Translations under genes and position numbers: made by a program
In this document: positions 35,480-49,018 of the stretch, in pieces
Position numbering within the stretch: the stretch's first letter is position 1
How the letters are laid out: each line of letters starts with the position of its first letter
Origin: Colius striatus
Taxonomy: Eukaryota; Chordata; Aves; Coliiformes; Coliidae
Direction of reading: 5' to 3'
NCBI RefSeq assembly: GCF_028858725.1
Contig: NC_084773.1
Coordinates: 10,220,350-10,284,349, forward strand
Length of the DNA stretch: 64,000 nucleotides
The notes under the pieces: generated by a model
What the model saw: the letters and a program-made list of their open reading frames with translations, nothing else
What the model was told of the DNA's origin: nothing
Databases searched by the model: none

Positions 35480-38080
35480 CAGGGCTGTTTGGGCACTCGG
35501 ACGCGAGCAACCGGTGGGCTTTGCTGAATCGAGGCCATTCAGACTTTCTTGGAGCAGAGCTGGACCTGTTGTCATCTTCAGCACTCTCCTTCTCCCTTGG
35601 GAAGATGCACCCCATGGAATGGGCTGTCTAGAGGGAACATTCCTTTTTATAAAAGACCAGCTCAGAGAACCTTCAAGAACCAAGGCATGAAGAGCACCAC
35701 AGAAATTTAGGCAAGATTCAAAAGAAATAATGTCACTGTTTTCACTGTCCAGGCAGCAAATACTCTGAACGTGGTCCAGGAAATAATATTTTCTGTCACT
35801 GTACAGCAAACTTACAGAAATGATGGACAAGTGCTTGGAGAAGACAGTCTGAAGCAGGTGATGGTAAAAGTCTCAAACACCTCAGGAACTTTGATTCCAG
35901 ACAAAATGCATCCAGCACACCCCTGCATATTCTTGGCAAAGGAAAAATATCACTTGAGTTGGCAAAATGAACTTCCACAGTAATGTCAGGTTCAGATGTA
36001 GGTTTTCTTAATCTGAGAAGTTAGGTCACAAATACGGATTTAATTTGTTTCCTTATAAAAGCCTCATCAGTCTCAAAAGGTTTTTGTGGGTTTTTTTAAA
36101 TTAATTTGGTGACTTTTTGTGGCAAATATAAAGTTTGATATGCCTGGTTGAATTTTGTGAGTCCCAGAGAACAGGAAATGATACCAACCTGTCTGGTTGA
36201 GTCACACAGGAAGAGAACACTACCAAATCCAACTCTTTGGAAGATCTGTCAAAAGTCGAGTTTATTGCATCAATCCCATTTTTCAGTTCTACTAACCCTT
36301 TTAAGAAAATGTCATTGCAGGGACTTAAAAATAAACCCTTCACAAATACTTCAAATTTCACTTTAAAATCCCAATGTTTCAAAATCCAAAGGTAACTCGC
36401 TTCCTGCGTCCTGCTTTGGGCATATGAACCCACCACTGCTACCCCATCTGCCCCTCGAATGAACAGATTTAAATAGTTGTAGGAAACACACAGAAATTTG
36501 TGGAGCTATTTAAAGATGACCTCTAATTTTTAAAAGACAGCTCATAGCCTCTCGATCTCCATGACTAAGGAAGATTGGAAAATAATGACAGAAGTAATGT
36601 TTCTCCTATGAAATCATACCATACACTTAGAAAACTATTAGAAAGGTGCACAGATGAAATGTTGCCTTGCCGTGCATTAATGACTTCCACAAAAGGAGCA
36701 CTGGACTGAGAACTGAGAAGCTGAATAATTCAAGGTACACTAACTGAAAACCAGGACTTGACATCCAGAAACACTTGTATCGTATGAAACAAGGTTGGAC
36801 TCTGGTTGGCAAGAAGTTCAGAAAAATCAGAGCCAATTTCAGGGGAAAGAAAAAACATCTCATGCACAGTGTGAGCTATGTGGGAACTCATTCCATCCCC
36901 TTCTGGTGGATCCAGAATCAACAGCCTCCAGAGGATGGACACCTGGGCTAAGAGAGAATTGTGTATGTCTAGGTACAGCAGTATCTTGGTATGGAAAAAA
37001 ATACTTAAGTATAAAATTAGATGCATGTCCAGTACAGAATAATCTTTGATGATTCTTATTACAAGTAAACACAAGGATAATAACTAATGGATAAGCTAAT
37101 CAGCCATGCAAATCTGATGGATTTTCACTGCCTCCTTCCTGCTACTTCTTCAGAAGGCATTTCATTTTCTGGGGAGTGCACAGTTCAGCATCCAATTCAT
37201 ATTACTTGGGCAGAAAGACAGTCCTTTAATCTTCTGACACTTTGGTCCTCAGTGTGAAACACGTGGAAACTTTCCAACAGAGAAACAAAGAGAATGATAA
37301 TATAAAAGAAAATATTAGCAAAAACTCCCATGGAACAAAATGAAGTGATGCTCTGTGGCAGATCTCATGCCTGAGCATTGTGGACAGCAGTAACTTATAA
37401 CCTGGAAATGCAAGGACAGCAAGCAACACGTTTGTCTCTTTCAATTATGTGAGCTGCCTTATATATAATAGAGCTAGTAAAAATGATCTGAAATAAACAA
37501 CAGCCAGCCTTTATAACTAAGGTCACACTGGCCAAAAGGGTTGTGAATGTTCCAACAAGCTAGGAACAAGTTTCTAGACAGCTGGAGACATTTTGAGCAA
37601 ACATGGGCCAAATTAAACCGATGTGGGAAGCCAAAGTGAAACCAGTAAAAGCTTGCCTACTCAGATGACTTTTGTTTGAGCTGGAAGCTAAATTCAAAGA
37701 AAATTCCTAGGATGATACTGCTTTGACCGTGACAGCAGTCACCTGAGTCACGTGACAAGCACTTTGCTTTAAAAATTTCAGTGTGTCATTCCTGAGAACA
37801 CTTGCACATCAGATCCATGAGAGGCAAAAAGAAAGGGGTTGGGAGTGGGGGGGAAAGGGAAAATAAAAGCTTTTTGTACAAACCCTGTGAACCAAGTCCC
37901 CTATGTCTCTTTCTTTCCAGACATTTCTGAAAAAAACAGCTCACTGGAACCACAAAGAACAACAACAACTGAGCAGCATTCTAATATGGGACATCCTGCC
38001 GGACCAGCCCGAGCCAAAGGAAAAAAGAAAGCCACAAAAGTTAGAGCTTAAGTTGGACACTCAAACCCAAAGCCTTAAGT
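35480..38080. other. non-coding stretch
   Basis: No gene or repeat recognised. A T-run/AATTAATTTGG word lies near 36085-36110. Confidence 0.45.
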
Positions 38081-38089
38081 TTTGGGGCA

Positions 38090-38330
38090 ATTTTTTTCCC
38101 CCCATTTAAATTAATCTAATCAATTGGTCACCATAATAGGAGGTTCAAGCAGCTGGCTTAAGTCCATCTGTGACGAACCTTGGAAGCAAAGCCATGTGTT
38201 CAAATGCATGCACATTTGAAAATGTGAACAAAAGATCGACTATTGTGTCTTAAAATATCTACAGTTGACTTTGTGCATCACAGCTAATAAGTATCATAGC
38301 ACACAGCATAGTCCTTATGTTGTTTGTGGA
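38090..38330. promoter_or_regulatory. candidate regulatory block with 22-bp dyad
   Basis: Starts with TTAAATTAATCTAATCAATT and then contains a perfect inverted repeat TTCAAATG (38199-38206) / CATTTGAA (38213-38220) around CATGCA. GTTGACTTTG and GCTAATAAG words follow. The dyad includes two CAAATG E-box-like arms. Confidence 0.36.
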
Positions 38331-38339
38331 GCCTCCAAT

Positions 38340-41300
38340 CAGTTCCCTAGAAATACAGCTTATACATTATTAAGTCCTGGGGACGGATTTCCTCTCATAC
38401 TGACTTACAAACCACGGGTGAAGGTTTATCAAGGGTCATTGCCTTGTGCTGCTGACCTTATCTTGGGAATGGTTGCAGATCAGAGGGCACGAGAAATAAT
38501 ATAAAACAATTATCAAGAAAAGGAAGACTATAAAACAAGATAGGAACCTGGGAAGATTGCATTTTTTTTTCCAGGAAGCAGTAAATATCGGGAAAACTGG
38601 AAGGAAAGAAACCCCAAACTCTAATTAACCATTAAAAGAATTCTCTAAAAGCAGAATCCTTAAAAGACAGTTAGTGGCAAAGCTTACATGTATGGTAATA
38701 TCCAGTTATTGTCTTCATCTATGAGGTGGTATCTGCTTAGCTTTCTTTCTACCAGCTGTGGAACAAGACTTCATGGCTCCCCGGAGCAGAGCAGGGTCAT
38801 TGTGTTAACAGCCTGAACACCAGTCTCCTGTCAGCTGGCCTGGAAAGAAAAGGCTGTGAGGATGAAACACAACTGAGCCCAGACCCAGCATGGCGTCAGA
38901 TCATGGCTGGACCATGACTCCCAACACAGAGTCCAGCTTGGACCCAGGAGCTGGAAAATGCTCCTTGGCCCCTATTCATCCTCTGGGATGTTTGCCAGAA
39001 AAGAACCAGCTCCAGAGCCAAAGTCTGATAAAATAGAGCCTAGGGTGGGACCAGACCTGTTTTTTTGATCCACAACCCCAAAACCCAACAGCTAAGACAC
39101 CACAAATCCAACACAATGCTCAACAAGTTGGGTCACTGCAGGCACCATGCACCTGAGATCCACGTTTGGATCTATAGTACGTTCCAGTATGGCACAACTC
39201 TTTCTTTGATGGCCATTTACCTCAACTAGAATTTACACATTCTTGGTTTTGCTAGCTCAGAGATATCTCCAACTTTGCTCTACTCACCACTACCGCTGCC
39301 TTTTTCTCATATTTTACAGGCTTATAGAGATAACCTCAGTGAGGAAATGGCCAAGGGATGTTGAGACTGCTGCAAGAAGAAAACCACTGACTTTCTTTTT
39401 ATCTAGTGAGGCAAAGGCTTAAATTCTCCTAAGAATAAACTGGTTTTTATTGCAAAATAAAGAAAAATTCCTAGCAACAACAACAAAAGAGATAAATGTC
39501 CTAAGAGAATATCATGGAACTGGGACAAATTACTTTAAAATAAGAAATCCAGAGTGAAGAGAAAACTCCCCAAAAGTGAACAAGTGCTCTTCACATTTTA
39601 AACAAGGATGGATTTTTTCCCCATTTTTTTCTTCCTTTCTTTCCAGCAGCTAGAAGTCCCATCTGGTTCCTGTTTCTATTCGTCTGATCTCCCAGAAACT
39701 TCTAAAAGCCATAAGCATCAGCCAAAAATTCCCCAGGCATGGACTCCTTTCCAAAATAGCCCACAAAACGGCATTTTTTAGGTGGGTTGGTTTGGAAGGA
39801 GCAGAGGGGGGGATGTTGATTTCTGCAACATTCCTAGGAATTTCTTGCATCTTTTCTCCCCTCTAGAATTTCTTCTCTGCCTGAATCCCCCTTCCACTTT
39901 CCACCAGCATGTTGGCCAGGGCAGGGACTACCCACTCCCATGAGGCAGGCTTCAGCTCTTCTTGTGGGAGCTCACAACAAGCTGCTGAGAGGCTTTTATC
40001 CCCAAGGAAGGCAAACAAACTTGCAATTTCCTCACAAATGAGGTCTCCTCTGGTGGCTGCTCTGGAGGCTGTGCAACTGAACTTTTTCCTCTGCAAAGGT
40101 GTTGTCAAGATAGGATACCAACTTGGTGTAAATAGGTAAGATAGATGAGACAAAGAAGCCTGAAACATCTGTATATGCTCTACTCCATGACCTTAGGGAC
40201 AGGTGGAAGGTCTTGAATATTTCCAAGAGACCCCCATCTTCCATCTGGCCTGGAAGCAAAGGTGGTAGTGTGTGTGACATCACCACCTCTCATGGCTAAA
40301 GGGAACAATGGCTTTCCTCATGTAGGCATAGCTGGAAAGGGGTGAAGGCTGGTTGAGATGAAGGCACTCACCTGGTGTTTATGACAGTTTTGCTTTATGC
40401 ATATTTGGATGATAACTGGTTCCTCTGCAAAGCAATCAGTGTGTCCAGTTTCTGTACATTTAGTATCTGATTCAAGCAAGATTTGAGAATGGTGGTTAGC
40501 TCTCACTGATTTTGGCATGTGCTTACTTTCCTGGAGACATTACCTAGCTAATGCCACACAAATGCCCAAACAAAAGCAGCCTCATTTAATTCATTATGGG
40601 CATACTTCTTGGTTGCACCTTGTAAAGATGCACAGACTTGTCATAGAGACTTCAAGCATCTTGGTCTCCTTTGCTTATGAAGCCTCATAAGTCTTCACTG
40701 GATCAAGAGAGATATAAAAGTATAATCTTTCAGACAATGATTTAGAATCACAGGGAGAAACGACAGCTCCAGAGATGGGAGATGAACTCTAAAGATCTAT
40801 CCCTGACAAGAAAGCAGTTCTGGTCTCTGATGACTCAAGGTTGCTATTTTTAGACATCTGAATTAATGAGATTAATTGAACCTCACAAAAGAACTTGTCT
40901 GCCTGGCTGGAGTCATCCAGCATTTGTAGTTGAGCAGCAGAATAATCTAAAAGGTCACAGCCTTATCTCCACACTCTGCACTTGCTTGTGATACTTGCCT
41001 TGCTTAAGAAAGAAAATGTTAGAGGCATAACAGGGAGCAAGAAGGCTCTAAGGCTCTGTGGCACAGCTCCATGACACAATGCAATGTCGTGCAGAGTTTA
41101 GCACATCAGCTTCAGGAAGCATCTCAGAAACAGCACAGTGATGGTAGCGTGGTGACAGCAATCCAAGTTTTCCATCTTCCTTAGCAGAGCCATTTCAGCA
41201 CTAGCTCAGGTACCTAAAGATGTTGCACCAGCTCAGCAGATGCTCTTTTGTGTGGCCTGCTTTGCTAGCAGACTCTATATGGAGACTAAGGGCCAAATAT

Positions 41301-43070
41301 AGCACAGAGACCTAAATCAGTACTTGGGTAAGCCAATTGAATTACACTGGCCAGGAGCAATGCGCAAAGACTTTGTCTTCTGATTGCAAATGCAGCTACT
41401 CAACAAGCCTTTGGGTTGTCTTAGCACCTAGTCCAATTTGAGAAGATAATATGGTAGCTCTTTGTCACTCCTGGGACAACAGTGGCATGTCAGAGATCAC
41501 AAAGAACTCCTGACATCCCTTGCTCTTCCTAGTCACAAAATAGGTGAGTTCAGCCTGGCAAGGTGTTTGTACCAAAGACCAGCTTACATTTCTAGCCTAT
41601 GCACTGTCTGAGATGCCACTAAGAACATCTCTCAAATGCTCAGCACAATTAGATCCTTCATCAATAAAAAGTAAACACACTTCATTTTCTATTTATAAAA
41701 GAATGTCTCCCTCCCCCCAATGTTTTATTTTAGCAAGTGCACTCAACCATGTTCTCAATCTGCACTTCATTTCCTGCTATTCAGTTTTCTGTGGTTCACA
41801 GACAAAAATACCTGGGGAAAAAAAAAAGCACAATACCAGATCCCATGGGGCTCCGATTTACCACAGGAGAAAAATGTGGCTCACTGTATAACATGAGCCC
41901 GCTGCCCAGGCTGGGAGAGAGAGGCACAACGAATGGGATAGAGCACGCTAAGCTCAGAGGTGGTGGTGCCAAGAGCTTCTCCAATCCTATCCCAGCCAAG
42001 ATGGTGGAGAATAATCCTGTCTTCCTCATTTGCCATTGAGTCCTATAAAAGCAGAGAAGAAAGTAAGGCCTTTTCTTGCAGGGCAATCTTCCAGCCCAAA
42101 GAAATAGCAACCAAGAGTTCCAGTCCCTGCTCCTGCCAGGCCAGGACCGTTCATCATCATGGAGAAAACAAAAAACAGAGAAAAGCTTTTCTGCAGTCCA
42201 CAAGGATCCTAGAGCTCTTGGTCTTCTGCAGCTATGGTTGGCATAAGGCATGAAAGCAGGCACAACCTGGCAGCAGAGCACAACAGGAATTACAGATTGA
42301 GATATACAAGGTGTCCCCAGGGCTGCAGGCAGGAGGTATCATTCACCTTGGAATTTAGGCAGATGGGTGAGTTTTGGGAAGATTGATGGAAAGGAGGTTT
42401 CGTGTTCTTGGGGATGAGGTCCTTCAAACCCACTGCAGCACAGACTCTCCTTACTCTGCAGATGCTTCTGGTGCTGCTCCCTGACAGAGAGAAAACATGG
42501 GAATCAAGTAGTGAATCAAGCCTGAAAAACAATCCACCAAAGAAGAGCCAGCAGATCCACCTCCACCACTGCAGCGTGTCACGGCACCCAAGGAAAGCAA
42601 GTGAGGCTGGAGATGGAGCCATGGCAATCCCAGCAGGCATGGTCTCACCCCAGTGGCCCCACCTGTCACGGGGATGAGGAAAACCACAGTAAGGACGTCA
42701 CTTACACATTTTACCATGTCTCTTCACCCCAAACAATGTTAAATAAGACACTAAATAGGTGACACAGCATTAGAAACACGAAGACTTGTCTGTATTCCAA
42801 CTTACCCTACTATCCCCAGTGGAGAACTGCAGCTACAGGGTTTGCTGGGGTTGAGGTAGTAAAGGGGAAGGAGGGAAATGAAGCCAGGCCAGAGGACATG
42901 GAGAAGGAAAAGATGGAGAAAGGAAAGACCAGGGGAAGGAGAGGGCTTGGGGCTAAAAACAAATATTAGTGAACAGAGAAGTTTGTAAGCACAGAGATGG
43001 GAAGGCTGAGAGGGAGAGCCAAGGATAAATTGTTTTGATGAGTGCTCCAATCCTGAAATAAATATAACCA
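38340..43070. other. long non-coding stretch
   Basis: No recognised gene or transposon in about 4.7 kb. A minus-strand segment at 40372-40424 has an acceptor (GATTGCTTTGCAG), a CAG|GTGAGT donor and an open 53-base frame ending KQNCHKHQ; it is a chance-level exon candidate. A purine-rich patch lies at about 42855-42950. Confidence 0.4.
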
Positions 43071-43079
43071 CCCAAGGGG

Positions 43080-43620
43080 GCTCTCTGACTCAGTCTGACA
43101 TTTTGGCAATTTTTTTTCATGCCACCAGATGTAATCAATTTAGCTGGGGGGGGCGAGGGGGGAAGCACAAACGTATTTTTATTGCATTCTAATGTCCGCA
43201 AAAAAAAAAAAAAAATGGAGGACATGTTTTGGTTTGCTTTCTTTTTTTTTCCCCCTAATCACTGTATATGGCACTTCATGCAAAACTAAGCATGAGCAGA
43301 ACTTCCACCTGCCCTTTTCTTGACCAAAAAAAAGGAGCTTTGCGGACTAGGGGCCAATCTGTCCAGGGGGAGCCAGAGCAGGCCCCTCATCTGCACTGCA
43401 GAAGGGGAGGGAAACCTCCAAGCTGCAGGAGGACTTAAAGGATAGCTGTGTGACTCTGTTCACATTTGCCTCAATATGCATGAGGGAACAAATATGGCCA
43501 ACAATATCCTAAGATACTGTCGTGCTGAAATTCTTTGTTTACCAAGAAACGACATGTTGAAAGCCCTTGGCATTTATAAAGCAGATGATTTCTATTCATT
43601 TATTTGAAGCATTTTACAGT
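43080..43620. promoter_or_regulatory. candidate conserved block with homopolymer runs
   Basis: Contains TTTTGGCAATTTTT, ATGTAATCAATTTAGC, a G7CGAGGGG run, an A15 run (about 43201-43215), T9C5, CCTAATCAC and ATGCAAAACTAAGCATG. The right half has CAATATGCATGAGG and TTGTTTACC, a forkhead-like word. Repeat-free apart from the runs. Confidence 0.33.
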
Positions 43621-43629
43621 ACTTACCCA

Positions 43630-44630
43630 GACACTTGGAGCAATTATCTTGCCAGATCTCATGTGGAGGACTGGGTCAGATGGGCAAGCTCCAGAAACAT
43701 CGCCTAGTGTCCTAGAGGAAGTGGTGTGGTACTGGGGTAGGTGGTGTTTGCCCCTTCAAGTCTATCCAGTACCAAGGCAAGGTAGGAGGGTCCATCTTAT
43801 TGCTTATTATTTGCAGTTATCGTTTCAATTGTGCATACACAAACCTTCAACTCCTGTCCAAACCTGCAGGGAAATGTTTCTGTGCACTGTTAAACAGCTC
43901 CTGCATTCCACCCAGAGGCTGATGCGGTTCTGTGGTAGGTGAATAATTCTTATATTTGCTCTCTGCAAAATATTTTGTACTCTGGAGAGTTCTTGCTCAG
44001 GCAGACTCCTCCTGAATTAATAACAGCTTTGCCTGCGCAACAGCTAATAAATGAGATGAGAGTGCTGTGGAAATCAGTATTTTTTAATTCATCCTGGTGA
44101 TGGGCCCTACAGATAATAGTGGTGTCAGGAAACAACCATTCCTCCTTTCTGCTATACATCTGTCCACCTCTAGCTTCTGCCCATGTAGCTTTGGAGGAGA
44201 CATAGGAACTTAGCCCAATGCAGGAACTAGGATCATGTATCCAGATGGAACTGGCTACCAAGTCTCCATCTGATGACCAACATCACACCAATTGTATCTA
44301 ACATCTAAGCCATCCTCAGCCTTGCATTTTATCCTAAAATCTACAAGTAGGGAGCATTCCTCAAGAGTAACCATGCCACTATGGCTAGATCATTGGATAT
44401 CTTCTCCTTGCATGCCTATTGGCGTGGAAAAGAATCCCTAGTTAAACCTTCCCTTGCAGGATCTCCCTTTTGTTAGTTCTTTTAATTAGCCACACTCAAT
44501 TTGACGTGGAAAGCCATTAGGAACAGGAGACAGTTCTGGGAGGCTGGTGGTTTTGAGAGAGGATCTATAGTACCTCTTCATTTGTAACTCTAAGCACATA
44601 TTTTTTCTCTCTTGAATATACCCCTTGAAT
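43630..44630. other. non-coding stretch
   Basis: Only GAATTAATAACAGC and CTAATAAATG words near 44013-44055 stand out. No gene recognised. Confidence 0.4.
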
Positions 44631-44639
44631 CTTAAACTG

Positions 44640-44870
44640 TACTTCAAAATCAAACAAATCACGTTTATTTAAAGTGTCACAGATGCTCTTATCTGCCATG
44701 CTAATTATAAAGATTTTTTTTCCTCCCTCTTTAAGTGGGAGTTGTTTGAAAAATATATAAATGATTCTATAGAATGACTTTCTTATCACCTCATGTTTCA
44801 AAAAAAGTGCTCTACCATGATGCATCCTGGGTGTTTTGCAAATGAGCCTTTTTGAATGCATTGTTCATTC
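44640..44870. promoter_or_regulatory. candidate conserved block
   Basis: AT-rich block with CACGTTTATTTAAAG, CTTATCTG (44688-44695), CTAATTATAA (44701-44710), TTCTTATCACC and TTTTGCAAATGAG. GATA and homeodomain words are tightly spaced. Repeat-free. Confidence 0.37.
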
Positions 44871-44879
44871 AAGGAACTA

Positions 44880-45150
44880 TTTCATGTGTTCAGAGGGTAG
44901 ACTACACCAGTTTGTGTGCATCTGTTTGCATGTCAACGTACCAAATTGATATCTACTTGCAAGGATAATCCCTCAATATTCAAAAAGTTGCCCCATCATA
45001 ATGGAGTAGAGGAGGGAATAGAAAACATTCTACATTTGCACAATGACTTTGTATTAACTATGTAATGCCATTAATCCTTGGACTGGGACACTTTTGAAGA
45101 CATAATTAGCTAAGCTTAATATTTGGTTATCCTAATTTTCTATGTAAAAG
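44880..45150. promoter_or_regulatory. possible second AT-rich regulatory block
   Basis: Holds CAAATTGATATC, TATGTAATGCCATTAATCC, ACATAATTAGC and GGTTATCCTAATT. It adjoins the preceding block and may form one element with it. Confidence 0.28.
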
Positions 45151-46211
45151 AAGGCTGTCTAAAGGAAAACAATCTTTAAGTTTGAAAAACAAGTATTAAA
45201 CCACAAGACTCCCATAAATGATAAATTCGACCCTGGAATTGCTGCTACAAAATCACCAAGAATGGCAGTTTCACAGTTCCCAGAAGTAATTTTTAGTCCT
45301 TCACTCCTAAACAGATTTTTCTGTATTCCAGCTGTCCTTAAGAACACCCCACCAACCAACCAAAAGCCTCCTACCAGAGATACTCTTAAGTAAGTTAACA
45401 CCAGGTTTTTAAGTCCAGCACCCTCGACCCAGATAGGAAGAAAGGCAAGCTTCAAATCCAATACTTGCATTAAGATATTAAATTTCCACAACTTTATAAC
45501 TGATAAAATGTTTTTCCTTAAGCGGAATAATTTTTCAAGCCTCCTTGCTAAGGACATACAATTGAAGTCATGCAAAAAAAAAAAGTTGATGTACTAGATG
45601 TAGGAAACAGAGATTTTAGCATTTATGGTTTTGAATCATCTTTAAAAAGTAGAGCACATCAAAAACTAATGATCAAAATACTATTTTTTTCAATAGAAAG
45701 TGTAGTTTTCACAAAATCTGAATGTTCCATGGAAAAACTTTAATTTTGCCAGAGCTGTTCAGTTTTCCACTGGGGGAGATCTAAATAAAAGATTTCCTTT
45801 CAAGTTCCAGTTGACTGAAATGCAAACTTTTAAGTCACTTTTTCAAATAAATAAACAAGTAAATAAATCAGAATCCATCCCCTAAAGATTTTCTTCAGCT
45901 TGATGTCTCCTCAGACACGAAAGACAGACATTCACCACAGGGCAGTGATTAGCAAGGAGCTCCCCAAGAAGTCTCCAACCAGCATAGTCCATACCTTCAG
46001 CAAAAACATGTCGCTGGGCTAATGAAGCATGGAAAATTTCAACCCAAAAGGAATGAGTCTGAGAAAGATATGAGCACAAGTGAAGAAGGACAGGCAGGAA
46101 TAGCAGTTGGAGTTCAATCTCCGTTCCAGCAGCTCTTGCCAACGACTGCGAACGCTAATAAGTAACAGTCCCCCTGTGCATGCCACGTGCAGCCAAGGCG
46201 AGATGTTTCTG

Positions 46212-46246
46212 CTGTTAAACAGCCCAGAGGAGATGCTGTTTAACAG
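46212..46246. other. 12-bp perfect inverted repeat
   Basis: CTGTTAAACAGC (46212-46223) and its exact complement GCTGTTTAACAG (46235-46246) flank an 11-base loop. Each arm is itself nearly palindromic, so the pair may be two protein-binding sites rather than an RNA hairpin. Confidence 0.6.
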
Positions 46247-46972
46247 GAGATCCACACCAGCATCCTTACACCCAGGGACAACATCTGTTGGGACTCAATA
46301 CGTTGAGAGCAATGTCCTACTTTGCTGAACCTCCACTGATTGATTCCTGCAGCTGCTGGTGGCTAGTGATTCTTGCAAGCACCAGAGTTGGGGCTGGGTG
46401 CCACTACCCCATGCACATCTCCAGAACCGACTCAGGTCCTTCTGCATGTCTTCCTTGACCATGGTGGCATTGCAGTTTTGTCCAGATGACTGGCTGGGAC
46501 AGAGCCTGGGGTAATGGCACCGGTTGCCAGCCTTTTTCCACATCTCCACCTGTCAGGACTGATTCTGGCCAACAGAGACTTCTCCTGTTGGAGATGATGT
46601 TGATCCTATGAGAAGGAAGAGTTTCATGGAGGGTTTACTCTGTGTGCTCAGCCTCTCTTTGCCCTCCTTGAGGAGCTGGCACTGTTGAGACTCGAGCACA
46701 CCCAGAGGCAACTGCAGCCTGAGTCCTGTCGCAGCCCGAGAGCCCCACACAGTTTCTTCCCCACACACATCTCTCCGCGCTCCCTCCTCAGAGTCTAGGA
46801 CAGCTGTCCCCAGAAGGCAGCTCTCAGGACAATTTTCAAACAATCCAATATAAATGGGGTTTGCAAACCTATTTCTTCACAGTTTCTTCCTGCCCTGAAG
46901 CACCTTTTCCCTCTGTTCACCCTGCTGGAGCTCAGCAAAATGGGGAGTGTTTTCTTTTTCTCTGGAAAAGAG

Positions 46973-47000
46973 AAAAACAAAACAAACAAACAAACAAAAA
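46973..47000. repeat. (AAAC)n microsatellite
   Basis: About five AAAC units with A-rich edges. Confidence 0.8.
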
Positions 47001-48982
47001 TCAGTGTTGCCAGCTCTTGCAGTTTTAGTCTCACAGTACTTGATGTTTTTCTTCACCCCCTCCCCAGCTTCTTTCTCCAATGTGTTATGCAAAAATCTCA
47101 GATTTCATTTTAAAAAGAGACGAAAAAGGAATAAGCAGTTCATTAGCCTCAGGTTCTAGAGAAAAGCTGAGAAATACAAGCTCAGTGCACCCTAAAGCAT
47201 CCTCCAAACAAAAAAGCAAACATGGAGGAAACAATATTTATCATTTTTTTTTTTAAAGGAGATTAAAAAAAGCCCATGACCTGGCAGACCCAATTGATTT
47301 TGAAGCCCTTGGGGAGTTACAGGAAAGGTCAGGTAATTCTACAGTATCACCAATGGCTTGCATTGGCCAGATTTCAGCTCCCAGTGAAGCAACATGGAGA
47401 TGAAGAGCAGTGGCATTTCTCTGGGACATGGGGGGCTTGGAACAACATGCTGCTCTGTTCACTCACCATGAACAGTCCAGCCATACCCACAGCTGCAGCA
47501 CTAACAGAGCCTTAAGGACAAATTCAAAGCACTTGGTCTCTCCATCTCCTGAGCTCATGCCCACCACCTCCCTCAGCTCAATCAGGGCTTCTGATACAGA
47601 TAGTCTGAGGATGGAGCTGACTCATACTGAAGCTGGGCAGTAATCTTTACCACAGACCCTAGTATGTGGGATCTCATGGGCACCTGGTTGAGACAAAAAG
47701 CCTGAGAACTGACATTTCTAGTCAGAGCATTGGGACAGATCCACCTGCTGCAGCAGTGCCTCGAGGGAATATCCACATTATGCCCCCCACCCCACCCCAG
47801 CTTCTCTACCAGTTTGGAAAACCTTGCAGAGAAAGAGCTCATACATGGATATTTTTACAGCCCTTTTCAGAAACACATCTTGGTCAGATACCTTCTCCAA
47901 AGCAGTTTTCTCCTGCCTGGCCCAAGGGTTGGCAGCATCATAGCCCCACACCTGCTCCATTCCTGCCTGGCACAGGGTGGCCTTGCTGCTGGCGTTTGCT
48001 GGAGTTCTCCCTCCTGGGGAGGGCTCCATGTGTAAGTGCAGCACCTGATGTCAGGCCCAGCCTATTGTCCCCTGTTGTTAGGAGCAGGGCTGAGTTTCTA
48101 TACCACATGTATGGCTGTCAGGAAATGAATGGCCAAAAATCTCATCTGGAAGGGAGGGCAGCTTGCAGCTCAGAGGGGTTTCAACATTGCTCTAAGAGAT
48201 GGTCTGAGGGGTCTGTCCTTAGAGGGAAACAAGTGACCCTGTGAGCCATGGGCTTTTTTTGGTTAAACCAGAAGATGTGACAAGGTTAAAACACTGCATG
48301 GAGATACACACATTGAACTAAACAATGCTCAGAGGTGCTCTGTGCACACAGAGCATGGGCTGCCTTCTCATGCACCCGTCAACATGTGCTGGGAGATCCT
48401 TCACAGACCCCAAGGATGGGCCCTACTGTGCTTACTGGGTCTTTCCTTTGCACTTAAGAAATGTGCCAAGAGAGACCACTTCATTGATGTCTCAGGAACC
48501 TGTTTCAGAGAGAGGAGACACACTCACATGAGGAGAATAACTGGACCACTTGGAGATTTTACTTTTCTTCTATCTTGTTTTGGCTTTTTTTTTCCTTTTC
48601 TTTTAAATCTAGAACACAAGTCATCCAACCTGAAATTCTGTGGCTGCTGTTTATGCATGGAAAATATTTAACAGTTCAAGTCAGAAAGCCCAAATTTCAG
48701 AAACTTAACAAACAATCCAAAACTCCTAGGGTCTTCAAAATCAGACTAAAAATACCATGAGTACAGGCTCCCTTGGACCAGATATTAATCCTCTGCAGCA
48801 GTGTGAAGGAATTAAAGCTGTCCTAAAGCACTAGTTGGGAACTACCCTGACATTTTCGTGTCATCTACTCCATGGTCCTCTTGTGTAGGCCATGCAGGGG
48901 TGGGCTGGAGGCTTTCAGGGCCCTGCTGTAATCCAGCAAGCCTTGGCTGGTAGAACCAGTCCCAGAAGAGATTCCAGCTGGC

Positions 48983-49018
48983 TTAAGTTAGAGCAGCCAC
49001 AGGGCTCCTCTAACTTAA
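48983..49018. other. 11-bp perfect inverted repeat
   Basis: TTAAGTTAGAG (48983-48993) and CTCTAACTTAA (49008-49018) flank a 14-base loop. The surrounding sequence is unremarkable; the stem is too short for a standard microRNA precursor. Confidence 0.6.

Noticed and set aside
35078..35830. 250-codon minus-strand frame
   Set aside because: Its length comes from CpG-rich, stop-poor DNA. The protein shows no domain, and the region looks regulatory.
48983..49018. MicroRNA precursor
   Set aside because: The 11-bp stem is far shorter than the roughly 30-bp stem of a microRNA hairpin.
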